Below, one piece after another: positions 32,206 to 41,778 of a stretch of DNA of 64,000 nt. Both the position numbers and the translations under genes were made by a program. Every line of letters starts with the position of its first letter. Position 1 is the first letter of the stretch. Source of the DNA: Limnomonas spitsbergensis. Its lineage: Eukaryota > Chlorophyta > Chlorophyceae > Chlamydomonadales. The notes beneath the pieces are model-generated. The model worked only from the letters and a program-made list of their open reading frames with translations, searched no databases and was not told the DNA's origin. The stretch is taken from contig JAYJMM010000113.1 in assembly GCA_037349105.1 (NCBI GenBank), positions 2,170,001 to 2,234,000 of the forward strand, read 5' to 3'.

Positions 32206-32383
32206 CGACAAAGGCCTCCCCCTGCTCTGGGCACGCATTAGCGTAGTGCCCCGGCTTCAAACAATTGAAGCAAACTCCCCCATCATGGGGTCCAAGGACG
32301 CTTCTTTGTCCACCCATCCAACTGCGCCCTGCCTGGGCCCTGCCCGGCGGACTCTGGCCGGAGGTTCCTCTTTTATCCTGCAC
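32198..32383 (-). CDS. CCHC zinc knuckle of gag, out of frame with the long ORF (repeated in each unit)
   Basis: The frame contains CFNCLKPGHYANAC, an exact CX2CX4HX4C retroviral-type zinc knuckle that binds RNA in gag nucleocapsids, and ends at GEAFVAR. It overlaps the end of the gag-like frame (DPMMGEFASIV) in a different phase. The same arrangement recurs at 1587-bp steps (33785, 35372 ... 54416), including the copy under the divergent gag at 54475. Access to it would need a frameshift; a G5 run (GATGGGGGAG) lies in the overlap. Confidence 0.7.
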   Translation of the reverse strand: MQDKRGTSGQSPPGRAQAGRSWMGGQRSVLGPHDGGVCFNCLKPGHYANACPEQGEAFVAR

Positions 32384-33717
32384 TCTCCCCTCCAGATGGT
32401 ATGCCCTGGCTTGACTACATGCGCCTCGCTCCTGCGACCTGCCCCTGGGCTGGCTCCCTCGATCCCTGCTGGGTGACCGCTGCCTTCTGCCTCTAGGCTG
32501 GTCGTATTTATCAGTGCGGTCCGAACACGCCTTCTGCTGCCCGACCTGCCGCGGCGACCCTCACCGGCCTGGCCGAACTGGGAATCCTCACTCCATGCAA
32601 CGGGCCTCTCGTCCCTGCTGAGGCTGCGCTGCAGCCCTCTGTCCGCCTCTTCCCCCCTTTCAGGGTTGGACCGCGAGGTGGTACTGCGATGAGTCCTAGT
32701 GGCTTCTCCCGCTACCTCGCCGCCTGTGTCGTTGTTGCCCTCCGGGGTACCTGGGCAGAGCATGGCAGCTTCCTCCTCACGCAATGTTAAAGGAGCCTGA
32801 GGCTCGTAGCCTTCCTCTGAGACGTTGGAGCCGTCCCCACTGGAACTGGTCTCCCATTCGTCTTCTCTGTGCTGGAGTCCTGCCTCCCGCTCTAGCCTCT
32901 CAAACTCATCCATCTGGGCATCGTAGATGTCCCATTCTTTGGTGAGAAACTGCTGGAACATGCCAGGCCATCCCTCACACGGGGCCGGGCACCCCCTCTG
33001 CTGGAGGTTCCTGAGAAACTCCACTGCATGCGCCATGGATCTGGCTGACCCTGCGGGCCGGGTACCATAGTGATTCATGGCCAGGGCCTCTACCGCCATC
33101 TGCCAGTGGTGCCTTTGCTGGGCCACCTGCCCCTCTGGCACCACCTGGAATGTTACAGGCATCGCTGCGGCTTGGTGGCCCACAATTTGTGTTGCTGCGT
33201 TCTGCTCAAATCCCTCGTGGACAGACATCAGACAAGTGTGCCTCTCTTGGCTGACCCACCTGGAATTGTATGACTGCCCTGCTAGCCCCGGCCGTCCCGG
33301 CGGGCCTGGCAGGTCACTCGGGCCAGCTGCCTCCTGCTGTTTTCTCCAGTCCTCATAGGAGACCACCTTGGCAGCCTCATAAGCCTGCCTCATGCTGTCT
33401 TCTGAGGCCTCTTGGCTCCTGCCAGGTCCCCTGACTCCCCAGCTCCGTTCTGGGCCTGCTGCTGCTCGCAACCGGTCAAACCGGTTGCTATCGCATGGCT
33501 GCAAGGTGTCACAGCATATAACCGTAAACGATACAATACGGTATATATGGGTGAAGCGTGGCGATAACGGTAAGATCCCACCATAAAAGGAATCCAGTAT
33601 ATGTACGTACACCCCTCGAGGGTTGCCTAGAGTAGGGGAATTCCGCCAGCAGGGATCGACACCCACCTTGCGGTCCAGCCCGAGCCCTGTGCGGACCTTC
33701 CTGGGAATTTCCTTCAT
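32257..33717 (-). CDS. Array gag-like ORF, unit 2
   Basis: 486 codons ending DPMMGEFASIV. This and the following copies fuse the unit body (to SRRRVR) with TTSLEAEGSGHPAG from the upstream gag. Variant state: LQPCD, HTCLM, AAAMP, EALAM, EWET (type b). Confidence 0.5.
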   Translation of the reverse strand: MKEIPRKVRTGLGLDRKVGVDPCWRNSPTLGNPRGVYVHILDSFYGGILPLSPRFTHIYRIVSFTVICCDTLQPCDSNRFDRLRAAAGPERSWGVRGPGRSQEASEDSMRQAYEAAKVVSYEDWRKQQEAAGPSDLPGPPGRPGLAGQSYNSRWVSQERHTCLMSVHEGFEQNAATQIVGHQAAAMPVTFQVVPEGQVAQQRHHWQMAVEALAMNHYGTRPAGSARSMAHAVEFLRNLQQRGCPAPCEGWPGMFQQFLTKEWDIYDAQMDEFERLEREAGLQHREDEWETSSSGDGSNVSEEGYEPQAPLTLREEEAAMLCPGTPEGNNDTGGEVAGEATRTHRSTTSRSNPERGEEADRGLQRSLSRDERPVAWSEDSQFGQAGEGRRGRSGSRRRVRTALINTTSLEAEGSGHPAGIEGASPGAGRRSEAHVVKPGHTIWRGECRIKEEPPARVRRAGPRQGAVGWVDKEASLDPMMGEFASIV

Positions 33718-33843
33718 CCCACTACACTAGTCAGGTACTGGATGGGATATAATGGATGGATACCATTATATCACGATGACCGAATTATCGTGCGACAAAG
33801 GCCTCCCCCTGCTCTGGGCACGCATTAGCGTAGTGCCCCGGCT

Positions 33844-35304
33844 TCAAACAATTGAAGCAAACTCCCCCATCATGGGGTCCAAGGACGCTTCTTTGTCCAC
33901 CCATCCAACTGCGCCCTGCCTGGGCCCTGCCCGGCGGACTCTGGCCGGAGGTTCCTCTTTTATCCTGCACTCTCCCCTCCAGATGGTATGCCCTGGCTTG
34001 ACTACATGCGCCTCGCTCCTGCGACCTGCCCCTGGGCTGGCTCCCTCGATCCCTGCTGGGTGACCGCTGCCTTCTGCCTCTAGGCTGGTCGTATTTATCA
34101 GTGCGGTCCGAACACGCCTTCTGCTGCCCGACCTGCCGCGGCGACCCTCACCGGCCTGGCCGAACTGGGAATCCTCACTCCATGCAACGGGCCTCTCGTC
34201 CCTGCTGAGGCTGCGCTGCAGCCCTCTGTCCGCCTCTTCCCCCCTTTCAGGGTTGGACCGCGAGGTGGTACTGCGATGAGTCCTAGTGGCTTCTCCCGCT
34301 ACCTCGCCGCCTGTGTCGTTGTTGCCCTCCGGGGTACCTGGGCAGAGCATGGCAGCTTCCTCCTCACGCAATGTTAAAGGAGCCTGAGGCTCGTAGCCTT
34401 CCTCTGAGACGTTGGAGCCGTCCCCACTGGAACTGGTATCCCATTCGTCTTCTCTGTGCTGGAGTCCTGCCTCCCGCTCTAGCCTCTCAAACTCATCCAT
34501 CTGGGCATCGTAGATGTCCCATTCTTTGGTGAGAAACTGCTGGAACATGCCAGGCCATCCCTCACACGGGGCCGGGCACCCCCTCTGCTGGAGGTTCCTG
34601 AGAAACTCCACTGCATGCGCCATGGATCTGGCTGACCCTGCGGGCCGGGTACCATAGTGATTCATGGCCAGGGCCTCTACCGCCATCTGCCAGTGGTGCC
34701 TTTGCTGGGCCACCTGCCCCTCTGGCACCACCTGGAATGTTACAGGCATCGTTGCGGCTTGGTGGCCCACAATTTGTGTTGCTGCGTTCTGCTCAAATCC
34801 CTCGTGGACAGACATCAGACAAGTGTGCCTCTCTTGGCTGACCCACCTGGAATTGTATGACTGCCCTGCTAGCCCCGGCCGTCCCGGCGGGCCTGGCAGG
34901 TCACTCGGGCCAGCTGCCTCCTGCTGTTTTCTCCAGTCCTCATAGGAGACCACCTTGGCAGCCTCATAAGCCTGCCTCATGCTGTCTTCTGAGGCCTCTT
35001 GGCTCCTGCCAGGTCCCCTGACTCCCCAGCTCCGTTCTGGGCCTGCTGCTGCTCGCAACCGGTCAAACCGGTTGCTATCGCCTGGCTGCAAGGTGTCACA
35101 GCATATAACCGTAAACGATACAATACGGTATATATGGGTGAAGCGTGGCGATAACGGTAAGATCCCACCATAAAAGGAATCCAGTATATGTACGTACACC
35201 CCTCGAGGGTTGCCTAGAGTAGGGGAATTCCGCCAGCAGGGATCGACACCCACCTTGCGGTCCAGCCCGAGCCCTGTGCGGACCTTCCTGGGAATTTCCT
35301 TCAT
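33844..35304 (-). CDS. Array gag-like ORF, unit 3
   Basis: Variant state: LQPGD, AATMP, EALAM, EWDT (type c). Otherwise as unit 2. Confidence 0.5.
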   Translation of the reverse strand: MKEIPRKVRTGLGLDRKVGVDPCWRNSPTLGNPRGVYVHILDSFYGGILPLSPRFTHIYRIVSFTVICCDTLQPGDSNRFDRLRAAAGPERSWGVRGPGRSQEASEDSMRQAYEAAKVVSYEDWRKQQEAAGPSDLPGPPGRPGLAGQSYNSRWVSQERHTCLMSVHEGFEQNAATQIVGHQAATMPVTFQVVPEGQVAQQRHHWQMAVEALAMNHYGTRPAGSARSMAHAVEFLRNLQQRGCPAPCEGWPGMFQQFLTKEWDIYDAQMDEFERLEREAGLQHREDEWDTSSSGDGSNVSEEGYEPQAPLTLREEEAAMLCPGTPEGNNDTGGEVAGEATRTHRSTTSRSNPERGEEADRGLQRSLSRDERPVAWSEDSQFGQAGEGRRGRSGSRRRVRTALINTTSLEAEGSGHPAGIEGASPGAGRRSEAHVVKPGHTIWRGECRIKEEPPARVRRAGPRQGAVGWVDKEASLDPMMGEFASIV

Positions 35305-35430
35305 CCCACTACACTAGTCAGGTACTGGATGGGATATAATGGATGGATACCATTATATCACGATGACCGAATTATCGTGCGACAAAGGCCTCCCCCTGCT
35401 CTGGGCACGCATTAGCGTAGTGCCCCGGCT

Positions 35431-36891
35431 TCAAACAATTGAAGCAAACTCCCCCATCATGGGGTCCAAGGACGCTTCTTTGTCCACCCATCCAACTGCG
35501 CCCTGCCTGGGCCCTGCCCGGCGGACTCTGGCCGGAGGTTCCTCTTTTATCCTGCACTCTCCCCTCCAGATGGTATGCCCTGGCTTGACTACATGCGCCT
35601 CGCTCCTGCGACCTGCCCCTGGGCTGGCTCCCTCGATCCCTGCTGGGTGACCGCTGCCTTCTGCCTCTAGGCTGGTCGTATTTATCAGTGCGGTCCGAAC
35701 ACGCCTTCTGCTGCCCGACCTGCCGCGGCGACCCTCACCGGCCTGGCCGAACTGGGAATCCTCACTCCATGCAACGGGCCTCTCGTCCCTGCTGAGGCTG
35801 CGCTGCAGCCCTCTGTCCGCCTCTTCCCCCCTTTCAGGGTTGGACCGCGAGGTGGTACTGCGATGAGTCCTAGTGGCTTCTCCCGCTACCTCGCCGCCTG
35901 TGTCGTTGTTGCCCTCCGGGGTACCTGGGCAGAGCATGGCAGCTTCCTCCTCACGCAATGTTAAAGGAGCCTGAGGCTCGTAGCCTTCCTCTGAGACGTT
36001 GGAGCCGTCCCCACTGGAACTGGTCTCCCATTCGTCTTCTCTGTGCTGGAGTCCTGCCTCCCGCTCTAGCCTCTCAAACTCATCCATCTGGGCATCGTAG
36101 ATGTCCCATTCTTTGGTGAGAAACTGCTGGAACATGCCAGGCCATCCCTCACACGGGGCCGGGCACCCCCTCTGCTGGAGGTTCCTGAGAAACTCCACTG
36201 CATGCGCCATGGATCTGGCTGACCCTGCGGGCCGGGTACCATAGTGATTCATGGCCATGGCCTCTACCGCCATCTGCCAGTGGTGCCTTTGCTGGGCCAC
36301 CTGCCCCTCTGGCACCACCTGGAATGTTACATGCATCGCTGCGGCTTGGTGGCCCACAATTTGTGTTGCTGCGTTCTGCTCAAATCCCTCGTGGACAGAC
36401 ATCAGACAAGTGTGCCTCTCTTGGCTGACCCACCTGGAATTGTATGACTGCCCTGCTAGCCCCGGCCGTCCCGGCGGGCCTGGCAGGTCACTCGGGCCAG
36501 CTGCCTCCTGCTGTTTTCTCCAGTCCTCATAGGAGACCACCTTGGCAGCCTCATAAGCCTGCCTCATGCTGTCTTCTGAGGCCTCTTGGCTCCTGCCAGG
36601 TCCCCTGACTCCCCAGCTCCGTTCTGGGCCTGCTGCTGCTCGCAACCGGTCAAACCGGTTGCTATCGCCTGGCTGCAAGGTGTCACAGCATATAACCGTA
36701 AACGATACAATACGGTATATATGGGTGAAGCGTGGCGATAACGGTAAGATCCCACCATAAAAGGAATCCAGTATATGTACGTACACCCCTCGAGGGTTGC
36801 CTAGAGTAGGGGAATTCCGCCAGCAGGGATCGACACCCACCTTGCGGTCCAGCCCGAGCCCTGTGCGGACCTTCCTGGGAATTTCCTTCAT
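35431..36891 (-). CDS. Array gag-like ORF, unit 4
   Basis: Variant state: LQPGD, AAAMH, EAMAM, EWET (type d). Same type as the next copy. Confidence 0.5.
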   Translation of the reverse strand: MKEIPRKVRTGLGLDRKVGVDPCWRNSPTLGNPRGVYVHILDSFYGGILPLSPRFTHIYRIVSFTVICCDTLQPGDSNRFDRLRAAAGPERSWGVRGPGRSQEASEDSMRQAYEAAKVVSYEDWRKQQEAAGPSDLPGPPGRPGLAGQSYNSRWVSQERHTCLMSVHEGFEQNAATQIVGHQAAAMHVTFQVVPEGQVAQQRHHWQMAVEAMAMNHYGTRPAGSARSMAHAVEFLRNLQQRGCPAPCEGWPGMFQQFLTKEWDIYDAQMDEFERLEREAGLQHREDEWETSSSGDGSNVSEEGYEPQAPLTLREEEAAMLCPGTPEGNNDTGGEVAGEATRTHRSTTSRSNPERGEEADRGLQRSLSRDERPVAWSEDSQFGQAGEGRRGRSGSRRRVRTALINTTSLEAEGSGHPAGIEGASPGAGRRSEAHVVKPGHTIWRGECRIKEEPPARVRRAGPRQGAVGWVDKEASLDPMMGEFASIV

Positions 36892-37017
36892 CCCACTACA
36901 CTAGTCAGGTACTGGATGGGATATAATGGATGGATACCATTATATCACGATGACCGAATTATCGTGCGACAAAGGCCTCCCCCTGCTCTGGGCACGCATT
37001 AGCGTAGTGCCCCGGCT

Positions 37018-38478
37018 TCAAACAATTGAAGCAAACTCCCCCATCATGGGGTCCAAGGACGCTTCTTTGTCCACCCATCCAACTGCGCCCTGCCTGGGCC
37101 CTGCCCGGCGGACTCTGGCCGGAGGTTCCTCTTTTATCCTGCACTCTCCCCTCCAGATGGTATGCCCTGGCTTGACTACATGCGCCTCGCTCCTGCGACC
37201 TGCCCCTGGGCTGGCTCCCTCGATCCCTGCTGGGTGACCGCTGCCTTCTGCCTCTAGGCTGGTCGTATTTATCAGTGCGGTCCGAACACGCCTTCTGCTG
37301 CCCGACCTGCCGCGGCGACCCTCACCGGCCTGGCCGAACTGGGAATCCTCACTCCATGCAACGGGCCTCTCGTCCCTGCTGAGGCTGCGCTGCAGCCCTC
37401 TGTCCGCCTCTTCCCCCCTTTCAGGGTTGGACCGCGAGGTGGTACTGCGATGAGTCCTAGTGGCTTCTCCCGCTACCTCGCCGCCTGTGTCGTTGTTGCC
37501 CTCCGGGGTACCTGGGCAGAGCATGGCAGCTTCCTCCTCACGCAATGTTAAAGGAGCCTGAGGCTCGTAGCCTTCCTCTGAGACGTTGGAGCCGTCCCCA
37601 CTGGAACTGGTCTCCCATTCGTCTTCTCTGTGCTGGAGTCCTGCCTCCCGCTCTAGCCTCTCAAACTCATCCATCTGGGCATCGTAGATGTCCCATTCTT
37701 TGGTGAGAAACTGCTGGAACATGCCAGGCCATCCCTCACACGGGGCCGGGCACCCCCTCTGCTGGAGGTTCCTGAGAAACTCCACTGCATGCGCCATGGA
37801 TCTGGCTGACCCTGCGGGCCGGGTACCATAGTGATTCATGGCCATGGCCTCTACCGCCATCTGCCAGTGGTGCCTTTGCTGGGCCACCTGCCCCTCTGGC
37901 ACCACCTGGAATGTTACATGCATCGCTGCGGCTTGGTGGCCCACAATTTGTGTTGCTGCGTTCTGCTCAAATCCCTCGTGGACAGACATCAGACAAGTGT
38001 GCCTCTCTTGGCTGACCCACCTGGAATTGTATGACTGCCCTGCTAGCCCCGGCCGTCCCGGCGGGCCTGGCAGGTCACTCGGGCCAGCTGCCTCCTGCTG
38101 TTTTCTCCAGTCCTCATAGGAGACCACCTTGGCAGCCTCATAAGCCTGCCTCATGCTGTCTTCTGAGGCCTCTTGGCTCCTGCCAGGTCCCCTGACTCCC
38201 CAGCTCCGTTCTGGGCCTGCTGCTGCTCGCAACCGGTCAAACCGGTTGCTATCGCCTGGCTGCAAGGTGTCACAGCATATAACCGTAAACGATACAATAC
38301 GGTATATATGGGTGAAGCGTGGCGATAACGGTAAGATCCCACCATAAAAGGAATCCAGTATATGTACGTACACCCCTCGAGGGTTGCCTAGAGTAGGGGA
38401 ATTCCGCCAGCAGGGATCGACACCCACCTTGCGGTCCAGCCCGAGCCCTGTGCGGACCTTCCTGGGAATTTCCTTCAT
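37018..38478 (-). CDS. Array gag-like ORF, unit 5
   Basis: Type d; identical in protein to unit 4, indicating a recent single-unit duplication. Confidence 0.5.
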   Translation of the reverse strand: MKEIPRKVRTGLGLDRKVGVDPCWRNSPTLGNPRGVYVHILDSFYGGILPLSPRFTHIYRIVSFTVICCDTLQPGDSNRFDRLRAAAGPERSWGVRGPGRSQEASEDSMRQAYEAAKVVSYEDWRKQQEAAGPSDLPGPPGRPGLAGQSYNSRWVSQERHTCLMSVHEGFEQNAATQIVGHQAAAMHVTFQVVPEGQVAQQRHHWQMAVEAMAMNHYGTRPAGSARSMAHAVEFLRNLQQRGCPAPCEGWPGMFQQFLTKEWDIYDAQMDEFERLEREAGLQHREDEWETSSSGDGSNVSEEGYEPQAPLTLREEEAAMLCPGTPEGNNDTGGEVAGEATRTHRSTTSRSNPERGEEADRGLQRSLSRDERPVAWSEDSQFGQAGEGRRGRSGSRRRVRTALINTTSLEAEGSGHPAGIEGASPGAGRRSEAHVVKPGHTIWRGECRIKEEPPARVRRAGPRQGAVGWVDKEASLDPMMGEFASIV

Positions 38479-38604
38479 CCCACTACACTAGTCAGGTACT
38501 GGATGGGATATAATGGATGGATACCATTATATCACGATGACCGAATTATCGTGCGACAAAGGCCTCCCCCTGCTCTGGGCACGCATTAGCGTAGTGCCCC
38601 GGCT

Positions 38605-40065
38605 TCAAACAATTGAAGCAAACTCCCCCATCATGGGGTCCAAGGACGCTTCTTTGTCCACCCATCCAACTGCGCCCTGCCTGGGCCCTGCCCGGCGGAC
38701 TCTGGCCGGAGGTTCCTCTTTTATCCTGCACTCTCCCCTCCAGATGGTATGCCCTGGCTTGACTACATGCGCCTCGCTCCTGCGACCTGCCCCTGGGCTG
38801 GCTCCCTCGATCCCTGCTGGGTGACCGCTGCCTTCTGCCTCTAGGCTGGTCGTATTTATCAGTGCGGTCCGAACACGCCTTCTGCTGCCCGACCTGCCGC
38901 GGCGACCCTCACCGGCCTGGCCGAACTGGGAATCCTCACTCCATGCAACGGGCCTCTCGTCCCTGCTGAGGCTGCGCTGCAGCCCTCTGTCCGCCTCTTC
39001 CCCCCTTTCAGGGTTGGACCGCGAGGTGGTACTGCGATGAGTCCTAGTGGCTTCTCCCGCTACCTCGCCGCCTGTGTCGTTGTTGCCCTCCGGGGTACCT
39101 GGGCAGAGCATGGCAGCTTCCTCCTCACGCAATGTTAAAGGAGCCTGAGGCTCGTAGCCTTCCTCTGAGACGTTGGAGCCGTCCCCACTGGAACTGGTCT
39201 CCCATTCGTCTTCTCTGTGCTGGAGTCCTGCCTCCCGCTCTAGCCTCTCAAACTCATCCATCTGGGCATCGTAGATGTCCCATTCTTTGGTGAGAAACTG
39301 CTGGAACATGCCAGGCCATCCCTCACACGGGGCCGGGCACCCCCTCTGCTGGAGGTTCCTGAGAAACTCCACTGCATGCGCCATGGATCTGGCTGACCCT
39401 GCGGGCCGGGTACCATAGTGATTCATGGCCATGGCCTCTACCGCCATCTGCCAGTGGTGCCTTTGCTGGGCCACCTGCCCCTCTGGCACCACCTGGAATG
39501 TTACAGGCATCGCTGCGGCTTGGTGGCCCACAATTTGTGTTGCTGCGTTCTGCTCAAATCCCTCGTGGACAGACATCAGACAAGTGTGCCTCTCTTGGCT
39601 GACCCACCTGGAATTGTATGACTGCCCTGCTAGCCCCGGCCGTCCCGGCGGGCCTGGCAGGTCACTCGGGCCAGCTGCCTCCTGCTGTTTTCTCCAGTCC
39701 TCATAGGAGACCACCTTGGCAGCCTCATAAGCCTGCCTCATGCTGTCTTCTGAGGCCTCTTGGCTCCTGCCAGGTCCCCTGACTCCCCAGCTCCGTTCTG
39801 GGCCTGCTGCTGCTCGCAACCGGTCAAACCGGTTGCTATCGCCTGGCTGCAAGGTGTCACAGCATATAACCGTAAACGATACAATACGGTATATATGGGT
39901 GAAGCGTGGCGATAACGGTAAGATCCCACCATAAAAGGAATCCAGTATATGTACGTACACCCCTCGAGGGTTGCCTAGAGTAGGGGAATTCCGCCAGCAG
40001 GGATCGACACCCACCTTGCGGTCCAGCCCGAGCCCTGTGCGGACCTTCCTGGGAATTTCCTTCAT
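38605..40065 (-). CDS. Array gag-like ORF, unit 6
   Basis: Type a markers (AAAMP, EAMAM), as in unit 1, but with the fused TTSLEAEG tail. Confidence 0.5.
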   Translation of the reverse strand: MKEIPRKVRTGLGLDRKVGVDPCWRNSPTLGNPRGVYVHILDSFYGGILPLSPRFTHIYRIVSFTVICCDTLQPGDSNRFDRLRAAAGPERSWGVRGPGRSQEASEDSMRQAYEAAKVVSYEDWRKQQEAAGPSDLPGPPGRPGLAGQSYNSRWVSQERHTCLMSVHEGFEQNAATQIVGHQAAAMPVTFQVVPEGQVAQQRHHWQMAVEAMAMNHYGTRPAGSARSMAHAVEFLRNLQQRGCPAPCEGWPGMFQQFLTKEWDIYDAQMDEFERLEREAGLQHREDEWETSSSGDGSNVSEEGYEPQAPLTLREEEAAMLCPGTPEGNNDTGGEVAGEATRTHRSTTSRSNPERGEEADRGLQRSLSRDERPVAWSEDSQFGQAGEGRRGRSGSRRRVRTALINTTSLEAEGSGHPAGIEGASPGAGRRSEAHVVKPGHTIWRGECRIKEEPPARVRRAGPRQGAVGWVDKEASLDPMMGEFASIV

Positions 40066-40191
40066 CCCACTACACTAGTCAGGTACTGGATGGGATATAA
40101 TGGATGGATACCATTATATCACGATGACCGAATTATCGTGCGACAAAGGCCTCCCCCTGCTCTGGGCACGCATTAGCGTAGTGCCCCGGCT

Positions 40192-41652
40192 TCAAACAAT
40201 TGAAGCAAACTCCCCCATCATGGGGTCCAAGGACGCTTCTTTGTCCACCCATCCAACTGCGCCCTGCCTGGGCCCTGCCCGGCGGACTCTGGCCGGAGGT
40301 TCCTCTTTTATCCTGCACTCTCCCCTCCAGATGGTATGCCCTGGCTTGACTACATGCGCCTCGCTCCTGCGACCTGCCCCTGGGCTGGCTCCCTCGATCC
40401 CTGCTGGGTGACCGCTGCCTTCTGCCTCTAGGCTGGTCGTATTTATCAGTGCGGTCCGAACACGCCTTCTGCTGCCCGACCTGCCGCGGCGACCCTCACC
40501 GGCCTGGCCGAACTGGGAATCCTCACTCCATGCAACGGGCCTCTCGTCCCTGCTGAGGCTGCGCTGCAGCCCTCTGTCCGCCTCTTCCCCCCTTTCAGGG
40601 TTGGACCGCGAGGTGGTACTGCGATGAGTCCTAGTGGCTTCTCCCGCTACCTCGCCGCCTGTGTCGTTGTTGCCCTCCGGGGTACCTGGGCAGAGCATGG
40701 CAGCTTCCTCCTCACGCAATGTTAAAGGAGCCTGAGGCTCGTAGCCTTCCTCTGAGACGTTGGAGCCGTCCCCACTGGAACTGGTCTCCCATTCGTCTTC
40801 TCTGTGCTGGAGTCCTGCCTCCCGCTCTAGCCTCTCAAACTCATCCATCTGGGCATCGTAGATGTCCCATTCTTTGGTGAGAAACTGCTGGAACATGCCA
40901 GGCCATCCCTCACACGGGGCCGGGCACCCCCTCTGCTGGAGGTTCCTGAGAAACTCCACTGCATGCGCCATGGATCTGGCTGACCCTGCGGGCCGGGTAC
41001 CATAGTGATTCATGGCCAGGGCCTCTACCGCCATCTGCCAGTGGTGCCTTTGCTGGGCCACCTGCCCCTCTGGCACCACCTGGAATGTTACAGGCATCGC
41101 TGCGGCTTGGTGGCCCACAATTTGTGTTGCTGCGTTCTGCTCAAATCCCTCGTGGACAGACATCAGACAAGTGTGCCTCTCTTGGCTGACCCACCTGGAA
41201 TTGTATGACTGCCCTGCTAGCCCCGGCCGTCCCGGCGGGCCTGGCAGGTCACTCGGGCCAGCTGCCTCCTGCTGTTTTCTCCAGTCCTCATAGGAGACCA
41301 CCTTGGCAGCCTCATAAGCCTGCCTCATGCTGTCTTCTGAGGCCTCTTGGCTCCTGCCAGGTCCCCTGACTCCCCAGCTCCGTTCTGGGCCTGCTGCTGC
41401 TCGCAACCGGTCAAACCGGTTGCTATCGCATGGCTGCAAGGTGTCACAGCATATAACCGTAAACGATACAATACGGTATATATGGGTGAAGCGTGGCGAT
41501 AACGGTAAGATCCCACCATAAAAGGAATCCAGTATATGTACGTACACCCCTCGAGGGTTGCCTAGAGTAGGGGAATTCCGCCAGCAGGGATCGACACCCA
41601 CCTTGCGGTCCAGCCCGAGCCCTGTGCGGACCTTCCTGGGAATTTCCTTCAT
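40192..41652 (-). CDS. Array gag-like ORF, unit 7
   Basis: Type b markers (LQPCD, EALAM), as in unit 2. Confidence 0.5.
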   Translation of the reverse strand: MKEIPRKVRTGLGLDRKVGVDPCWRNSPTLGNPRGVYVHILDSFYGGILPLSPRFTHIYRIVSFTVICCDTLQPCDSNRFDRLRAAAGPERSWGVRGPGRSQEASEDSMRQAYEAAKVVSYEDWRKQQEAAGPSDLPGPPGRPGLAGQSYNSRWVSQERHTCLMSVHEGFEQNAATQIVGHQAAAMPVTFQVVPEGQVAQQRHHWQMAVEALAMNHYGTRPAGSARSMAHAVEFLRNLQQRGCPAPCEGWPGMFQQFLTKEWDIYDAQMDEFERLEREAGLQHREDEWETSSSGDGSNVSEEGYEPQAPLTLREEEAAMLCPGTPEGNNDTGGEVAGEATRTHRSTTSRSNPERGEEADRGLQRSLSRDERPVAWSEDSQFGQAGEGRRGRSGSRRRVRTALINTTSLEAEGSGHPAGIEGASPGAGRRSEAHVVKPGHTIWRGECRIKEEPPARVRRAGPRQGAVGWVDKEASLDPMMGEFASIV

Positions 41653-41778
41653 CCCACTACACTAGTCAGGTACTGGATGGGATATAATGGATGGATACCA
41701 TTATATCACGATGACCGAATTATCGTGCGACAAAGGCCTCCCCCTGCTCTGGGCACGCATTAGCGTAGTGCCCCGGCT

